Source: Phoronis australis (lineage: Eukaryota > Phoronida > Phoronidae). Taken from it: a DNA stretch of 64,000 bases. The translations under genes and the position numbers were made by a program. The stretch covers positions 291,083-355,082 of the forward strand of contig NMRA01000411.1 of assembly GCA_002633005.1 (NCBI GenBank), in the 5' to 3' direction. Positions 13,637 through 26,113 of the stretch are shown piece after piece. Below the pieces are notes generated by a model. It made no database searches and was not told the origin of the DNA. It saw only the letters and a list, made by a program, of their open reading frames with translations. Numbering within the stretch: the stretch's first letter is position 1; each line of letters begins with the position of its first letter.

Positions 13637-16600
13637 GTAAGGTTGAGGAAAGTCGCTAGTACACGAGTAGTTATTATTAGATTATGCCCAGGGGTCGTGC
13701 CCTGTCTGGGCCATGTCGGGTGGCATACTGATAGCTGGGCTTTGCACTGAACTGGCACTGTTAACCTTCTTTTTTAGCATTCCCTTTGTCCTCATATCTA
13801 GGGCTGCTAGTTCACTGTAGTTGTAGAGAACAGTTGCCCTAGTTTATTGTTATCCGTCCTTAATGCGTGTCAAGTTTTGTTTTTGTCGTCACTGATGTCT
13901 AGTTGTATGGTGTGTGTTGGTTAAACGTTTTGTGGTTATTAGGATAATCTCGGTTTCTTGTAGTTGTTTGACATCTTGTTATAAAAAATCCACCGCTTAT
14001 CATGCCGGCTCGAAACCTTCACGCCATATCAGAAAAAAAGTTCATAAGCCAATGAAAAGCCGTCTAACAGCGCATGCGAAGGCTGGCGAACCTTGTCGCT
14101 GAAGTAAAAGATCATTTTGTCTACTGGTCTAAATCCACGAGAATGTCTAGCCTTTTTTTTATTGACACAGGGAACCTTCTCATTTTGCATGCCGTCTGAC
14201 CTGTCTGGAAATGGCATGCTGGGAGATTGGTTGTCTTCAACTCTTGTCGTGATAATAGACATGCGCTGAATGTCTAGCTCTGCTATGTAAAGTTAGGGCT
14301 ATCAGCATATTTTGCGAGCTACAGACATTAATATATCTGATTTAAACAACCGGGTTTAAGATGTGTTTCGCATGCTAAGGTTTTTACAATGAGCCTTGAT
14401 TGTGTCTGGACTGGGTTTTTTATGTTCATTTTTGCTAAGGAATGGCCGTATAGAGTAAAATATCACTCACGTATATCTCCAGTATCTGTCAGTCGGGATA
14501 AATATATTCTTATCAGGCGATGTAGTCGGTGTGTCCATAAATTTTATTGATTCTGAGAAAATTAATTAACTGTACTGTGTTACATGCGTGAGGTTAAAAT
14601 ACGGATTTACGTGCTAAATTTCAGTTTCAAGACAGAAGGTGTAGCTATTAGTTGCTAACATAATTTTGTGGTGTTGAATGAAGGAAATTCTTATTTTTTT
14701 TTGTTTTTACAGCACTGTAATTGGGATACATTGGAAAACTGGTCTTGTGATTACTTTCATTAAAATCTTAAGTTGTGTTCTTATAGTTTAATTTGCGTGT
14801 TAAAAGTGAGTAGGCATGCTCAGTATCAATCCACAATTGTTATTGTTTATTTATAATATTATTTTTCTGTTTACTTATTGAATTTGTACTGTCACGTCGC
14901 CCCACTTTACATTTTTAAAGTGTCCTTTCAATGTTTAGCCCGCGTTTTAGGCAAGTGGTGAAGTAGCAAGGGATGGTGAATGCTTTGATTATACTGTAAA
15001 CCATTGTCAATGCTTTCAGACAGAATCACAGATGACTTTAGATATTGCAAGTGGTTTCTTTATATGTATATGTATCTGTGTAAATGCGTTCATTAAAGCG
15101 TTCATCAATACCTTGCTGCTTTAATGTTACACTCCTTTTTCCTTGGTTTCGTGCAGTCATTGGGCACAAAAATAGACATGTTACTGGGAAGTAGAGTCAT
15201 ATTTTATCAAAAATAGAATGTACATTATGTGTACGCAGACGGTTGAGTGGATATCTGTGGGCGGACTGTTGGCTCTTCTTGGAGTTGACAGGGCCTGCTT
15301 TATATGAGGTTAGACTGGTTTTGGTAATATTTTCTTCTGGAAATAATTCGGATAAAAATACTGTTTTTGTAGAAGTCTTCACCTTGGTATTGAATCTGTA
15401 AAAAGTCGGGATTACAAGAAAAAGTTTCGAGCTTAAGGTATTGTTTTCTTGTTTCTTTTGCTGAAATTCATCACGTAACAAAAATGTTATTGAAGTTGCT
15501 TGACCCGATTTCAGGGAATATGAGGGTTGAAATTTAAATTCAAACATTTTTGCCTGTTACGCATCAAAATGATCGTGATCTCTCTCATCATCGTACAAAA
15601 TTCCGCAAAGCTTGGATTTTTGTAACAATACTGGCAGAAAGTTGTAATCAAATGCCAATGACATCAATGTCTGTGTCGTGAAAAACCCCTGAAAACACAA
15701 AATCATATCTAATTTCAATTCCAAATATCTCAAAACCAAATTTATCGAATGTATACTTTTATTTGTTTGGAAAAAATCTTGTTACTCAGTTCCTTGAAAC
15801 ATGTGGTATCAAATTTATTGAAAGGTTTCTTGGTGCTTCTACCTTGGCAGTTTTACTCAGTCTGTGCCCAGCAGACATTAACTCTGGTATCCTAGCAACC
15901 TCTACACCTATGCTGGATATAGTTCTAGTCCATGGCTTACCTGTGCCAGTTTCCAACACTGTCAATACTTCTGGCCATAGAATTGTCCACTGTCTGTGCA
16001 TGGTTCAGTCGTCTGTCTAGACAAGATCAATAAAATGCTATCTGGTTTTTAACAGCAGGGGTTTTTAGTCTCCTTCCCTCTGAATTTGGCTAGTCAGCGT
16101 TTTTGTGTCCGCCTATTGTTAGATTTTAAAAAGATTTGATTTTTTAAATTGTTTATGTGTTAGTGCTAGCATAGTACGACTATTGCCGGAATTGCAAAAT
16201 TTAGAAGTGGTTTATTAGGTAGTATGACGATTTGAACTAGCCGACTGCGGTTCTTAGGTTATTTGTGGTCTGACCTCGTGGTAACTTTGTCAAGCGTAAC
16301 TACATTGCCTATGTCAGTCTAACTGATTGAGACAGAAATAAGTCGTGGCACCACGCAATTCAAAGGGAGTAAGTTATAAATTATTTTTCAAATTCTTTCT
16401 TTAAAAAATTGAGAAGCAGTGAAGAACCATGTTTGAGTAAGGCAAACCTTCTTTGCTTTGGAACAAGAAATAGTTGACAAAACAGCTATTTTTTCAAAGG
16501 ATATTTAATGCTCGACATTGTGCCAAGTGTTAGATGACATCTGTATTGTGCCAAGCGTGGTAGCAAGAAAAAAACTGGTTCATGTATTTTGAGATAGTTG

Positions 16601-19600
16601 GATCATACAGTTAGTTCATCGTGTCTGCCATACAGCACGCTAATTATATAAAATTTATTCCATACCAAAATCCTATTCTAAAATTTATATTGTTGCTGTA
16701 TTATTCTACATCTGTTAGTGTCTGAGCATTTTAGAAAAGCATCAGATTTTCCAAATACAGACATCAGACAGGTTCGTAGGTTTAACATCCTGTACAGGTG
16801 GGTTATTGATTTTTATCCATCGTTGTATGTCAAGGTTCAGTGGCAAGGCGGACCGACCACCGTATTGAATTGGTCAGACATCAAGCAAACACTCGGATGT
16901 GTTTCACATCTGGTAGACTTGAATAAATTTGCTTGTGGATTTAGTCTATATGAAGGGAGTGTGTCAATAGAGTGATTATGGCTGAATGCAGTTCTTGAGT
17001 GGAGTGGCCCTCATTTACAGAGGATTTATACATGTCAGCATTTGAAACTGTCAGACTGTTGAAAACTTGTTACCATGCCGCTTGGCCAATTTCAATGCCT
17101 CCTTCCTCCATTTACTTAGTAGCCAGACACTAGCGTGTGTTATCTTACTCGGTTCGATCATGTCCACATCTAACTAAATGCTGTATTTACAAGCATGACA
17201 TCACTGCCATAATGGGGGGGTCAGAACCAACAGCGAGCAACCATCTCTGCTTTTGATAATTGCTTTACTTTTTTTGGCTTCTCCAGGGTCCTCACTCACT
17301 TGGCCTTTTGAGAGTTTTTGGACTTGATGAGGGGAATTTAACGCAACTTTAAAATGTTTTTCAGAGTGGAATGAAGCCGATATTGGACCCCAAATTTCGA
17401 GGCACCAATGGCCGTGTTTCCTTTTTTTTTGTAAATTATCTCCTTGCCAGTCTGGGTGTACTCCTGAAATTTCCACACCTTGTTTGGCAGCTCCAGGTGA
17501 GCTGACTCATGGATGAGATGGTCTCGCCACCTGGTGACCAGTACCCTTTTCCCAAATGATTGCCAAAACAATTGCCAAGATTGACCATTCTTCATTTTCA
17601 AAAGGCCGTCTAACACTGTTGTCCATGTGATCTCTCAAAATATCATCTAGTGGTAGCAATTGTATAGAACGTGAAACGATAAAGTATTTAGTTGACGTCC
17701 CTATCTACGCGTAATGTATCCTTTGTGAAATAGTGAACTAAAACTAAATTTTCTTTGTGTGTGCCATAATGTGCCCTAAAGTGAGATATGTCCAGCTGTA
17801 TACATGTCATTTTACATGTGGTTTGACACGAGTTGTTTAAATGCTGCCTTTTTCATCCTCTTTAATTGAATACTGAGACATGAAACTGGCCTCAAAGGAC
17901 AGTCATTTTTTGTATCTAAGTTTCTCCTTATAAGGCAGATCACGTGAGGGTCTTTTGTGTCTGAGTTTTATTTTTTTCTCAGCTACGTGATTCTGTTTGT
18001 TGCACATAGAAAAAATAAGAGCATGACTCACCGGCAAGTGCCTTTGTGTGCTCTGTTTCCGGTCCTCTGATGTTGGAAGTTTCAGTGTTTTCAACCACAA
18101 AAACAGTCATCAGTTTCTGGTTGCAGACACTTCACACTGTGAGTGATGCATACATTTTTAAGATAATTTATCAACGATATAATCTTTTTTTTTCAGACTG
18201 GGGATTTTTTAATCCTGTGAAATACAGACTGAGGTTGTCAACCCCCCTTTGTGCTTCACTGGATCGTTGGGATGCCTGAACCAATTTAGTCACTGTTAAT
18301 TCGGATTTGGTATCAAATACATCCATTAAAACAAAGGTAATGTTGCTGCTGTCTATATATTAGTTTAACACCCATGCTTATATGTTTGAAATATCTTTCA
18401 GAAATGGTTTGCTCTGGTATTCATTTGCTCATTAACTTCATGTCCCTTGTTCAAGTGCATACCTTAAACGGGTTTTGTGTGTTTTCTATTCTTTGTAATT
18501 TTCAGGTAACTCCTATCTTGATGCTGTCAGATTAAAGTACAGTAAGAGTAATCCAGCGGATTGACTTGTGGTTTTCTGATCCTCCTGAGTTACCTGCCTG
18601 GCAACTCCAGATGGTCCATCACCTCAGTATAATGTTATGTGAAAAGCCCTGGATGATACCTCGGGTGGTTGTCTTTCATATAATAGGAAGGTGGCGCCGT
18701 TGCTCGTTCAAAATCCAGACCAGTGCAATACCTGGGTTACCATGGTTACTCTAGAATATATCAAACCATGAAAAGCCCTTTCCTTAAGTATTCTACTTTA
18801 AGCTGACCAGAGGAGACGTCATGGAGCTAAGCAAATTACCTACCCTGACATGTTGGTGGCCAGTCCTTACCTACTACTGTGGGCGAGTACTAGTGTAGCA
18901 CATGGCTAGTAAATTTTTTAATTTTTTGGATCTCGAAATTCTTGATTTGGCTAGTGTTTCAAATTCTTGTTTGTTAACTAGTTGATTTGTGAAGTGTTGA
19001 TATTTTGTTGACTAGCTATTTCCAGGTCTGTATCTTGCTATCTTGCTAAAGCAAACCCGTAGATCCGAACTGGTGTCTTTGTAAATCACAAGCTCGTATC
19101 TATGGGTCTGCCGAGGCATGGCTGTCTTCGATTTTTTTTCCGGCTTACGGATCGCTTGCACACCGTCGACCAGTTGACAATGCCTCAACTTATTTCTATG
19201 TCAGTCCTTCCCATGGTGTGTGGCTACTTGACCTTGTGGTATGAGGATTACATCACAGTTCACTTCTTGGTTGGGCTTCTGCACAAGAGGATTGTCAAGC
19301 TTCTTTAGCTCCATCTATTGTCAGCCTAAAGGTCTTTTCCTGTGCTGAGTTGAAGTCTTATATCTGGCCCAGGTTTTTTGAGTTGACAGCATGGTAACAA
19401 GTGCTGCCACCTGTGGTGAGGTAGTCGGTTGCGTAGTTGCATTACACCCTCTTGGAGAACTATGCAATCTTCTAGCTTTCCTCGTTGGCAGACTGTCCAT
19501 CAGACCTGTTACATGTCTTCCAGTTCTTGTTATGTCTGGCTGTCTTATTGATTTTTCATTTACCCTTACTGTATGCTAGAAGTCTTGGCGAAGGCAGGCA

Positions 19601-21186
19601 CCGAACAGTGGCTGGTGTTTTGTTGGGTAGTGTTGTCGCTTGGTTAGGATACAGACGTGAGCAACTTAATGAGTCTGTTTCTTCTTTTGTGTTAAGCCTA
19701 GATTCTGAGGGCTTAAATGGGTGGTGTCCAGGAAGTGTTTTGCATGTTCAGCAGGATCACGCTGGTCTTCGTTCATGCCACGAGAATAGCATAAACAGGT
19801 GGTGCTACACGAAGCTTAGGCTAGAGGAGGTGCTTTCCCCCAGCGCGGTCTCTTAAGACATCAAAGGAATTCTGGCGACAGCATAAGGTACGCCACAGTT
19901 AATTGAGTGGGTAAATCTTCGATAGGAAGTAGTGGGCATGTAATTATTTCCACCAGATAAAGCTTATTGCATTGAAAACACAAAAGGTATGGTGGTATGG
20001 TAATGCGCTGTCTTTAGGGGGTGGGGGAGGGTAAATGCAACTTATAAGCCTGTCGAAATTGGCAACATCACCATTCGTTCAGAGATAGATGGCATGGTAG
20101 AAGTGGAATATGTAATACTGTACGAGATTGTGAAAATTCAATTAAACAGTTGTTATATCGTGTGGAATAAATATTCTCATATAAGGGAAAGGTGCCTTAA
20201 AAATTATTCTTTGGTACAGAGTATCCTTATTGTCTGCTTATTTGAAAGGGATATCTCTGTGTATGGGTAACGAGGTCAGCAGGCTGGTCATGTAGATAGT
20301 ACATAAGTTAACTTGCAGCACAGCTTGATGAACTTTTAAAGAGGTTGTAGTGATGAGGAAGAGTGGTAGAAACAAAGGAGGGCACCTAGGGGGCAATTGT
20401 GTGGGAAATGTACGGTAAAATCGCAGCAGTTTCAGACAAAAATAATTGCCAAAATGGCACTTTTCAATTTTCAAGTGTTGCTAACATTGTGAATGGTATT
20501 TTTTCATATTATCTGATGATGGCTATGGTATAGTACTTAAATATGGAAAAGTGTCGTGGAAGAAATCAAATCAAATTTGATGTCGGCCATGTTGTGTCAT
20601 AAATCTGAAAGAGTTTTACCCTCTAGGGGCAGCTGCAGCTCTTGTAACTTTCACGGCCAGATTACTGCCAAGATGGCAGCGCATTTTTTAAAATAAAATT
20701 CTTTTTGTTGAAAGGGTTTGCTTGTTTTACAGTTAAAGTGACAGTAAATTAGAGTATCGCTTAAATAGTCCAAAAGCCATGTCATGAAATCAAATCTCTT
20801 TTGTGAAGGTACAAAAAATGAAAGGTAGGGCTGTGTACACAATGCCTATGCCAAGTCAAGATGGTAAAGAATGCATTATGACGACCTTATGTGCTTGTCA
20901 GTTTTTTCCGCGTCGGCAATCCACTCTGGTGTGGTAAAACATTGGTACTGGCGCTGTCTTAATGGAACTAACTTTGATATAATATGGTAATCACAGTACC
21001 AGTGAACACTGAATCACGAGACAAGTACAGCATTGGTGGGTAGTTACCACAGAATCAAGAGTGTTGTGGTATTTAGGACGAGTCTATTGATTTCTTTTTC
21101 TCAAAATAAATTCCACTTACTTTCCCATTATGTTCGTGTTATAAGTCGATTATGGGTGTGTTGACCACAGATTGTTCTATTTTCAG
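13637..21186. other. no supported gene; possible long intron
   Basis: If the exon candidates at 13596 and 21187 belong together this is their intron. Frames at 15197-15547 and 17338-17616 (both minus) are open but match no family I know. Confidence 0.45.
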
Positions 21187-21360
21187 AGAGTATGTGCTTC
21201 CATATGCAGTCACTGGTGCTGGATGCTGCAAAGTCCTTTACGAGATCCCTAAAGTGATTGATTCTTTCAAAAGCGTTTACAAGATCCCTGAGACCGATTC
21301 TTTCAAAAGCCTTTACAAGATCCCTGAGACCCTAACTTGTGCGGATTATAAGTCACAGGT
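21187..21360 (+). CDS. possible internal exon with peptide repeats, unidentified
   Basis: The acceptor CTATTTTCAG is followed by an open stretch. In the frame that accepts a phase-2 exon it reads EYVLPYAVTGAGCCKVLY, then repeats of YKIPETDSFKS, then CADYKSQ, and stops being open after CAG|GTTAGG, which could be a donor. Frame maintenance across the tandem repeat favours coding use; the weak donor and lack of any recognised domain argue against it. Confidence 0.25.
21238..21334 (+). repeat. 36-bp in-frame tandem repeat, about 2.7 copies
   Basis: The unit TTTACAAGATCCCTGAGACC + GATTCTTTCAAAAGCC gives the peptide repeat YKIPETDSFKSL. The first unit has three extra bases, which preserves the frame. 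It lies inside the possible exon 21187-21360. Confidence 0.8.
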
Positions 21361-23344
21361 TAGGTGCTTAGGGCCCTGAGTAAATGGCCTAAACATCGAC
21401 ACTCTCACGTACTGTATTGCCACGTGTACCAGGATATCTTGATCAGTCATCGAGCTGCTAAGTTAAGTAAAATGCGCATCCACTATCATTGAACTTTCTC
21501 TTGTGTCACGCACATCATAATGGTGAATGATAAAATATTAGATAACTCATTTTCATTATGAGATGCATAAAAGTTCAGATAGTCGATTATGGTAATTCCC
21601 CACTTATTTCAAACAAAAATCATCACCAAAATTTTTGATTTTCCATTTTTAAAAGGCTGATAACTCAATTGAACTGTGTTAGTTGTAGACTACGATGTTC
21701 TAAATCTTTGTGAAAAATTTTGACAAAATAGAATTTCACTTGTCGTCCATCTTGTGTGCTAAGTAAGTGAATAATTACCATAAGTAGTTCCTACATTGAA
21801 AGTATTTGCGCGCAAGTGGACCAGAATGCATGCATCCCCCAGCCCAAAGACTTACAGAGTGAGATTATCGCTCATTCATGGACTTGGCCAAATGTGTATT
21901 GGAGGAGATAATTGCAGGGGTAACCAATGTGCCTGTTGAGCGAATTAGTTTCAAAGACAAAAAAGAACAACGAGCAACATTACTGTTTTTAAAGTTGGAG
22001 GGTAGATATTAGCCGTCGTCGAATTTTCAAATCGATTCATTATGAGAGAATTTGTGAATCAATTAGAAGAGGTTAGTCACAGTCTGGCGTAGGCACACTT
22101 CTAGTGTTGAGGTGACAAAAGGCAAAATGTTAGCGTACGAGTTGTCTCATGTCGTACTGCAGTCTGATTGGCTACTCTCATGTGAACGTCGTAATATATC
22201 GGTGAACCCTCAGCCTCACTAAATTGACAGCAGCTATTTAAGATATTATGAGAGAGGGATAGTGTGCGTGACAAACCATTTGTTGTGTATTTTGATTAAA
22301 ACGGAGTACAAAAGTTTTTGATACTGAGGTATTAGTGTTTTCCCAGATATTTGAGGCCTATATAGAAGCAAGAAAAGTGAACTGACTCAACTCATTCAGC
22401 TCATCCATGTTGAATTTCTTAGACGAGACTCGTCATATGGATGGTTGACAACACAATATTCAAGAAATATTTAACGCCAAAATCGTCCATGTTGTAATCT
22501 TCAGGATTAAGAAAATTCAACTCTTGCTTGGAATTTTTGTGTCTCAGATTTTAGCGACTGTACAACTCTGCAGAAGCTTTGGTGTAAGTATCTATGCTAC
22601 TTACGGTATAGTATGGAGTTGAGATGTATTGCATTACGTACAGTATGCGATGTGCGGTGTATGGGATAGACTCACTGGTCATCCTCAGTTGACTCGTGTC
22701 TAGTTGAGATAGTTGTATGATATCATAGAACTGTAAATTCACGCCGTTGTACCTAAAGTTGCAGAAGTTCTTTCGTAACAACAAAGTATGCAAATTAATT
22801 TTCTGCACTGCTCATTAATGACACTGCTAATTTAAACATTTTTCCTATGACTGGCTAGATTCATTTTTAATACACTGTGTAAAAGAAAAAATGTACAAAC
22901 TTAAAATGTACAATTTATTTAACTTCCAAATTCTTCTAAACATTCACAATATAACTTGTGAAAATGTAAATTTTCAAAAAAAACCCTGCTATTTGCTTAC
23001 AAAAACAATAAATTAAAATGTTACGACATATCACTCAAACAATTTCGAGAAAACAATGTTAAAAAAACGTCCCCCTTGCAAACTGTTGTCCCTTGCACTT
23101 AGCTTGTACCACGTAAACAGTCAATTACACCTTATAGAATTAAGCAGTCATACAGTTAGCTTAGCTTAATGTATTTTGACATACATCCTGGAATACACGG
23201 CGACACTTGAATCTCGCTGTAATGGTGTAATCACCTGTCGGACGCATTAGGTGCTTCGTTTTCGTACCACTAGAGTTTCACGTTATTTGTTGCTGTCCGA
23301 TTCTTTACACGTTTTTCTCTGTTGCATTACTCTATTCGTCCTTC
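21361..23344. other. non-coding, nothing recognised
   Basis: AT-rich sequence with no supported exon. Confidence 0.55.
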
Positions 23345-23581
23345 TTGCCAACAAAGTATTACTGCTGTGCTATAGGCTGCAACTCTGACGTGAGAAAGTT
23401 TGATAAATTGGACAAATATCTGAGGATGCGTGATCTGAAGTTCTTTGTTTATGCCGACAACAATGAGAGACACGAAAATGTGTCTGATTTGAAAAAACAA
23501 AATGAGGTCACGTGCTTTCGTATCTCCGGAACAAAGTATAGTTCTATCGCCGTCAATAATCCGGGACGGCCCTACTCTTGA
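23345..23581 (+). pseudogene. THAP-like zinc-finger fragment, probably a remnant
   Basis: A reading frame from 23345 has YYCCAIGCNSDVRK, then RMRDLKFFVY and a later CFRISG. The CxxxxC opening followed ~20 residues on by a KFF block resembles the start of THAP-type DNA-binding domains in invertebrate proteins and domesticated or P-element-like transposases. The key W and the later C..H pair of the C2CH module are not seen in order, and the frame ends after ~75 residues. It could be a decayed transposase fragment or a chance ORF. Confidence 0.25.
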
Positions 23582-24415
23582 AAATGCTCTTTCCCAATTT
23601 CAGTCAAGACACACTGTAATTACCACCACTTCGTTCATGAATATTTCAGTTACACATGAAAAGAATCAGTACGTGGACACCCAAACCAGTCGAGATTGGG
23701 CAGTCCGACCAGTTTGCGTACCTCGAAATCTGCCGGTGTTGATCAAAGGCACCATGCTGTTGTAATTAATTATATCACCCCAAGCTGCTGATGTTATCGT
23801 TCTCTACATAATCAGACCCATCATAAACACACTGGGGGCAACAATAGTATTTTTAAATTTTCAGTTTTGAAAGTTTGTAAACAGCATATTTGAATACTTT
23901 GTGAAAAGTACATGTGATTAGGTTGTTGAAATTTGAAAATTGGTCAAGAAATATGACTTTTACAACCTAAAATTTTGTTTAATGTTGCAATAATATGTTC
24001 CCCATTAATTCTGCTGGATGTGCAACATAGTTGGGCCAATTACCAAACCACCAGGCAGCAGTTGGATTTTGAGGTAAGTCACGTGTCATCGTACAACTCC
24101 TGGCATGATACAGAGTGTCCTGGGACAGCCAAGCCAGCAGACGGAATTCGTACCAAGTTTTCGACATAGACATCAGAATCCAATAGTCTGACTCGGCACA
24201 CAGTACTAACAGATCAGATAAAATCCTTTACCAAAGCGACGCAGACCAAACCTCTGAACCAAATGATTAGACTTGACTGTAAACGCTGTCGCTTGAGATT
24301 AGACTACGCACTGGGACATACTGCAATTTGCATGACAATTGCCCGGCATATTTACGTGTCTGTCCAATGACTTGTTCGTCCTCACCTTTGTTTCTGTTCT
24401 TGTCCAGTAGAGTAA

Positions 24416-24560
24416 CCAGACCCTCATGGTATCAATGGACATAGCCAGACCCTCATGGTATCAATGGACATAGCCAGACCCTCATGGTATCAATGGGCAT
24501 AGCCAGACCCTCATGGTATCAATGGACATAGCCAGACCCTCATGGTATCACTGGATATGT
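24416..24560. repeat. 29-bp minisatellite, 5 copies
   Basis: The unit CCAGACCCTCATGGTATCAA + TGGACATAG is repeated five times almost perfectly; one unit has GGGCATAG and the last decays to CACTGGATA. Intergenic, about 1.4 kb past the TMEM145 stop. Confidence 0.93.
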
Positions 24561-24774
24561 ACACACTTACTCTGGATTACTACTTTGTGAACGTAATAAT
24601 ATAATATTGCGTTTTGCTTAATTACATTCAACATCAACTTCCAAAGATTTGATGAACTGATTTCTGTCACATTTGTGCAGTCACTTGCAATTTTGCATCA
24701 CTTTCAGAAATTGGAATTCAAATTCCGATGCCCTTTGCATTTCCTGTTATTGCGAACAACTTCAGCACGTGAAC

Positions 24775-25332
24775 GAATATCTTGCACACTCCTCGCTTCA
24801 CTGTTCACTACTGCCCATGGCCGTCAAACTTCATGCAAATCTGTTTGAATTTCTGTTACCATTTACGTGTGGAAACTGGTATTCATTCACCTGGAAATAT
24901 AGGGAAGACTGCGTGTATGAATAGCAATTCACTACAACATGAATGTCTGGAACTGTTAAAGTGGCTTACTGTATGCGATACCTGTGTTTTACACTAACAA
25001 TACCCAATGGAACCAAAATATCTTAAAGCACAGTATGTTTTCAGGTTAAGTCTGCGAATAAGGGATAAAAAGGGTTTCCGACTGTTTGATAGTCCACAAC
25101 TCAAATGCACTAGATGCTAATCTCAGAACCCTTACACGAAACTTTAATTGGGAGCAGTAGACAGTATTCTTAACTTGTCCTCATTATGTTGCTAGGTCAG
25201 TTACTGTATCTATGTTCAGTTGAGAGTAGAGTTTTGTTCCGAAAGTACGAACGTAACGGAATAAAGACTGAACAATGAAAAGTGTCGTGCATTTAACAAA
25301 TTCTGTATAACCGAAAACTTGCTCCCGAAGTA
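24775..25332. repeat. tandem duplication near the TMEM145 3' end, first copy (558 bp)
   Basis: It matches 25334-25891 at a constant offset of 559 with about seven substitutions. It begins GAATATCTTGCACACTCC. Only the second copy is contiguous with the last TMEM145 exon. Confidence 0.9.
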
Positions 25333-25333
25333 N
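25333..25333. other. single-N assembly join
   Basis: An isolated N between two near-identical 558-bp copies, as at 1680. Confidence 0.8.
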
Positions 25334-25891
25334 GAATATCTTGCACACTCCTCGCTTCAATATTCACTACTGCCCATGGCCGTCAAACTTCATGCAAACC
25401 TGTTTGAATTTCTGTTACCATTTACGTGTGGAAACTGGTATTCATTCACCTGGAAATATAGGGAAGACTGCGTGTATGAATAGCAATTCACTACAACATG
25501 AATGTCTGGAACTGTTAAAGTGGCTTACTGTATGCGATACCTGTGTTTTACACTAACAATACCCAATGGAACCAAAATATCTTAAAGCACAGTATGCTTT
25601 CAGGTTAAGTCTGCGAATAAGGGATAAAAAGGGTTTCCGACTGTTTGATAGTCCACAACTCAAACACACTAGATGCTAATCTCAGAACCCTTACACGAAA
25701 CTTTAATTGGGAGCAGTAGACAGTATTCTTAACTTGTCCTCATTATGTTGCTAGGTCAGTTACTGTATCTATGTTCAGTTGAGAGTAGAGATTTGTTCCG
25801 AAAGTACGAACGTAACGGAATAAAGACTGAACAATGAAAAGTGTCGTGCATTTAACAAATTCTGTATAACCGAAAACTTGCTCCCGAAGTA
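25334..25891. repeat. tandem duplication near the TMEM145 3' end, second copy (558 bp)
   Basis: It ends 30 bp before the TMEM145 stop codon, so it probably forms the TMEM145 3' untranslated region. The first copy may be the other allele of the same DNA. Confidence 0.9.
25702..25707 (-). terminator. possible TMEM145 polyadenylation signal (ATTAAA)
   Basis: On the minus strand ATTAAA lies about 215 bases past the stop. No AATAAA was seen closer. The site falls inside the second copy of a duplicated block, so a second ATTAAA occurs 559 bp further on. Weak evidence. Confidence 0.25.
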
Positions 25892-25921
25892 GAGTCTGTC
25901 CTCGTACCGGGGATCGAGAAG

Positions 25922-26113
25922 CTAAAATGTGCACACCTTTCCATTCATGTAATTGTTCATTCCTTTTTCTGTTGTGAATATTCCTGAGAAGTTTTTCTCC
26001 ATTCCAGTTTCGTCTTCAAAATCAGGCGAAGTTGATGGATAGTCCGCCATGGCAGTGGCTGACGACTGAGATGTGTCTGAGCCACTCTCTGACGGAGGCG
26101 TCACAATGCCGAT
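25922..26113 (-). CDS. TMEM145: TMEM145 terminal coding exon 12
   Basis: Residues 429-491 and the TAG stop at 25924-25922. After IGIVTPPSE the tail is rich in Ser, Thr and acidic residues and ends FTTEKGMNNYMNGKVCTF. A GT inside AAAG|GTGTGC near the end could act as a donor to a further exon, but the frame closes four codons later, so a terminal exon is the simpler reading. Confidence 0.88.
   Translation of the reverse strand: MGIVTPPSESGSDTSQSSATAMADYPSTSPDFEDETGMEKNFSGIFTTEKGMNNYMNGKVCTF

Noticed and set aside
15197-15547. 116-codon minus-strand open frame
   Set aside because: Lys/Ser/Thr-rich with no motif; consistent with AT-rich non-coding DNA lacking stops by chance.
17201-17640. Two overlapping minus-strand frames of ~90 codons, with a possible upstream extension
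   Set aside because: They looked coding-like at first (PFENEEWSILAIVLAIIW in an extension), but a stop interrupts the frame and I could not connect it to any protein family.
22551-22808. 85-codon minus-strand frame
   Set aside because: Considered as a possible TMEM145 downstream exon, but TMEM145 is closed by its stop at 25922 and the peptide matches nothing.
24416-24560. Regular 29-bp repeats considered as a CRISPR array
   Set aside because: The repeats are directly abutting with no spacers, in an animal genome. It is a minisatellite.
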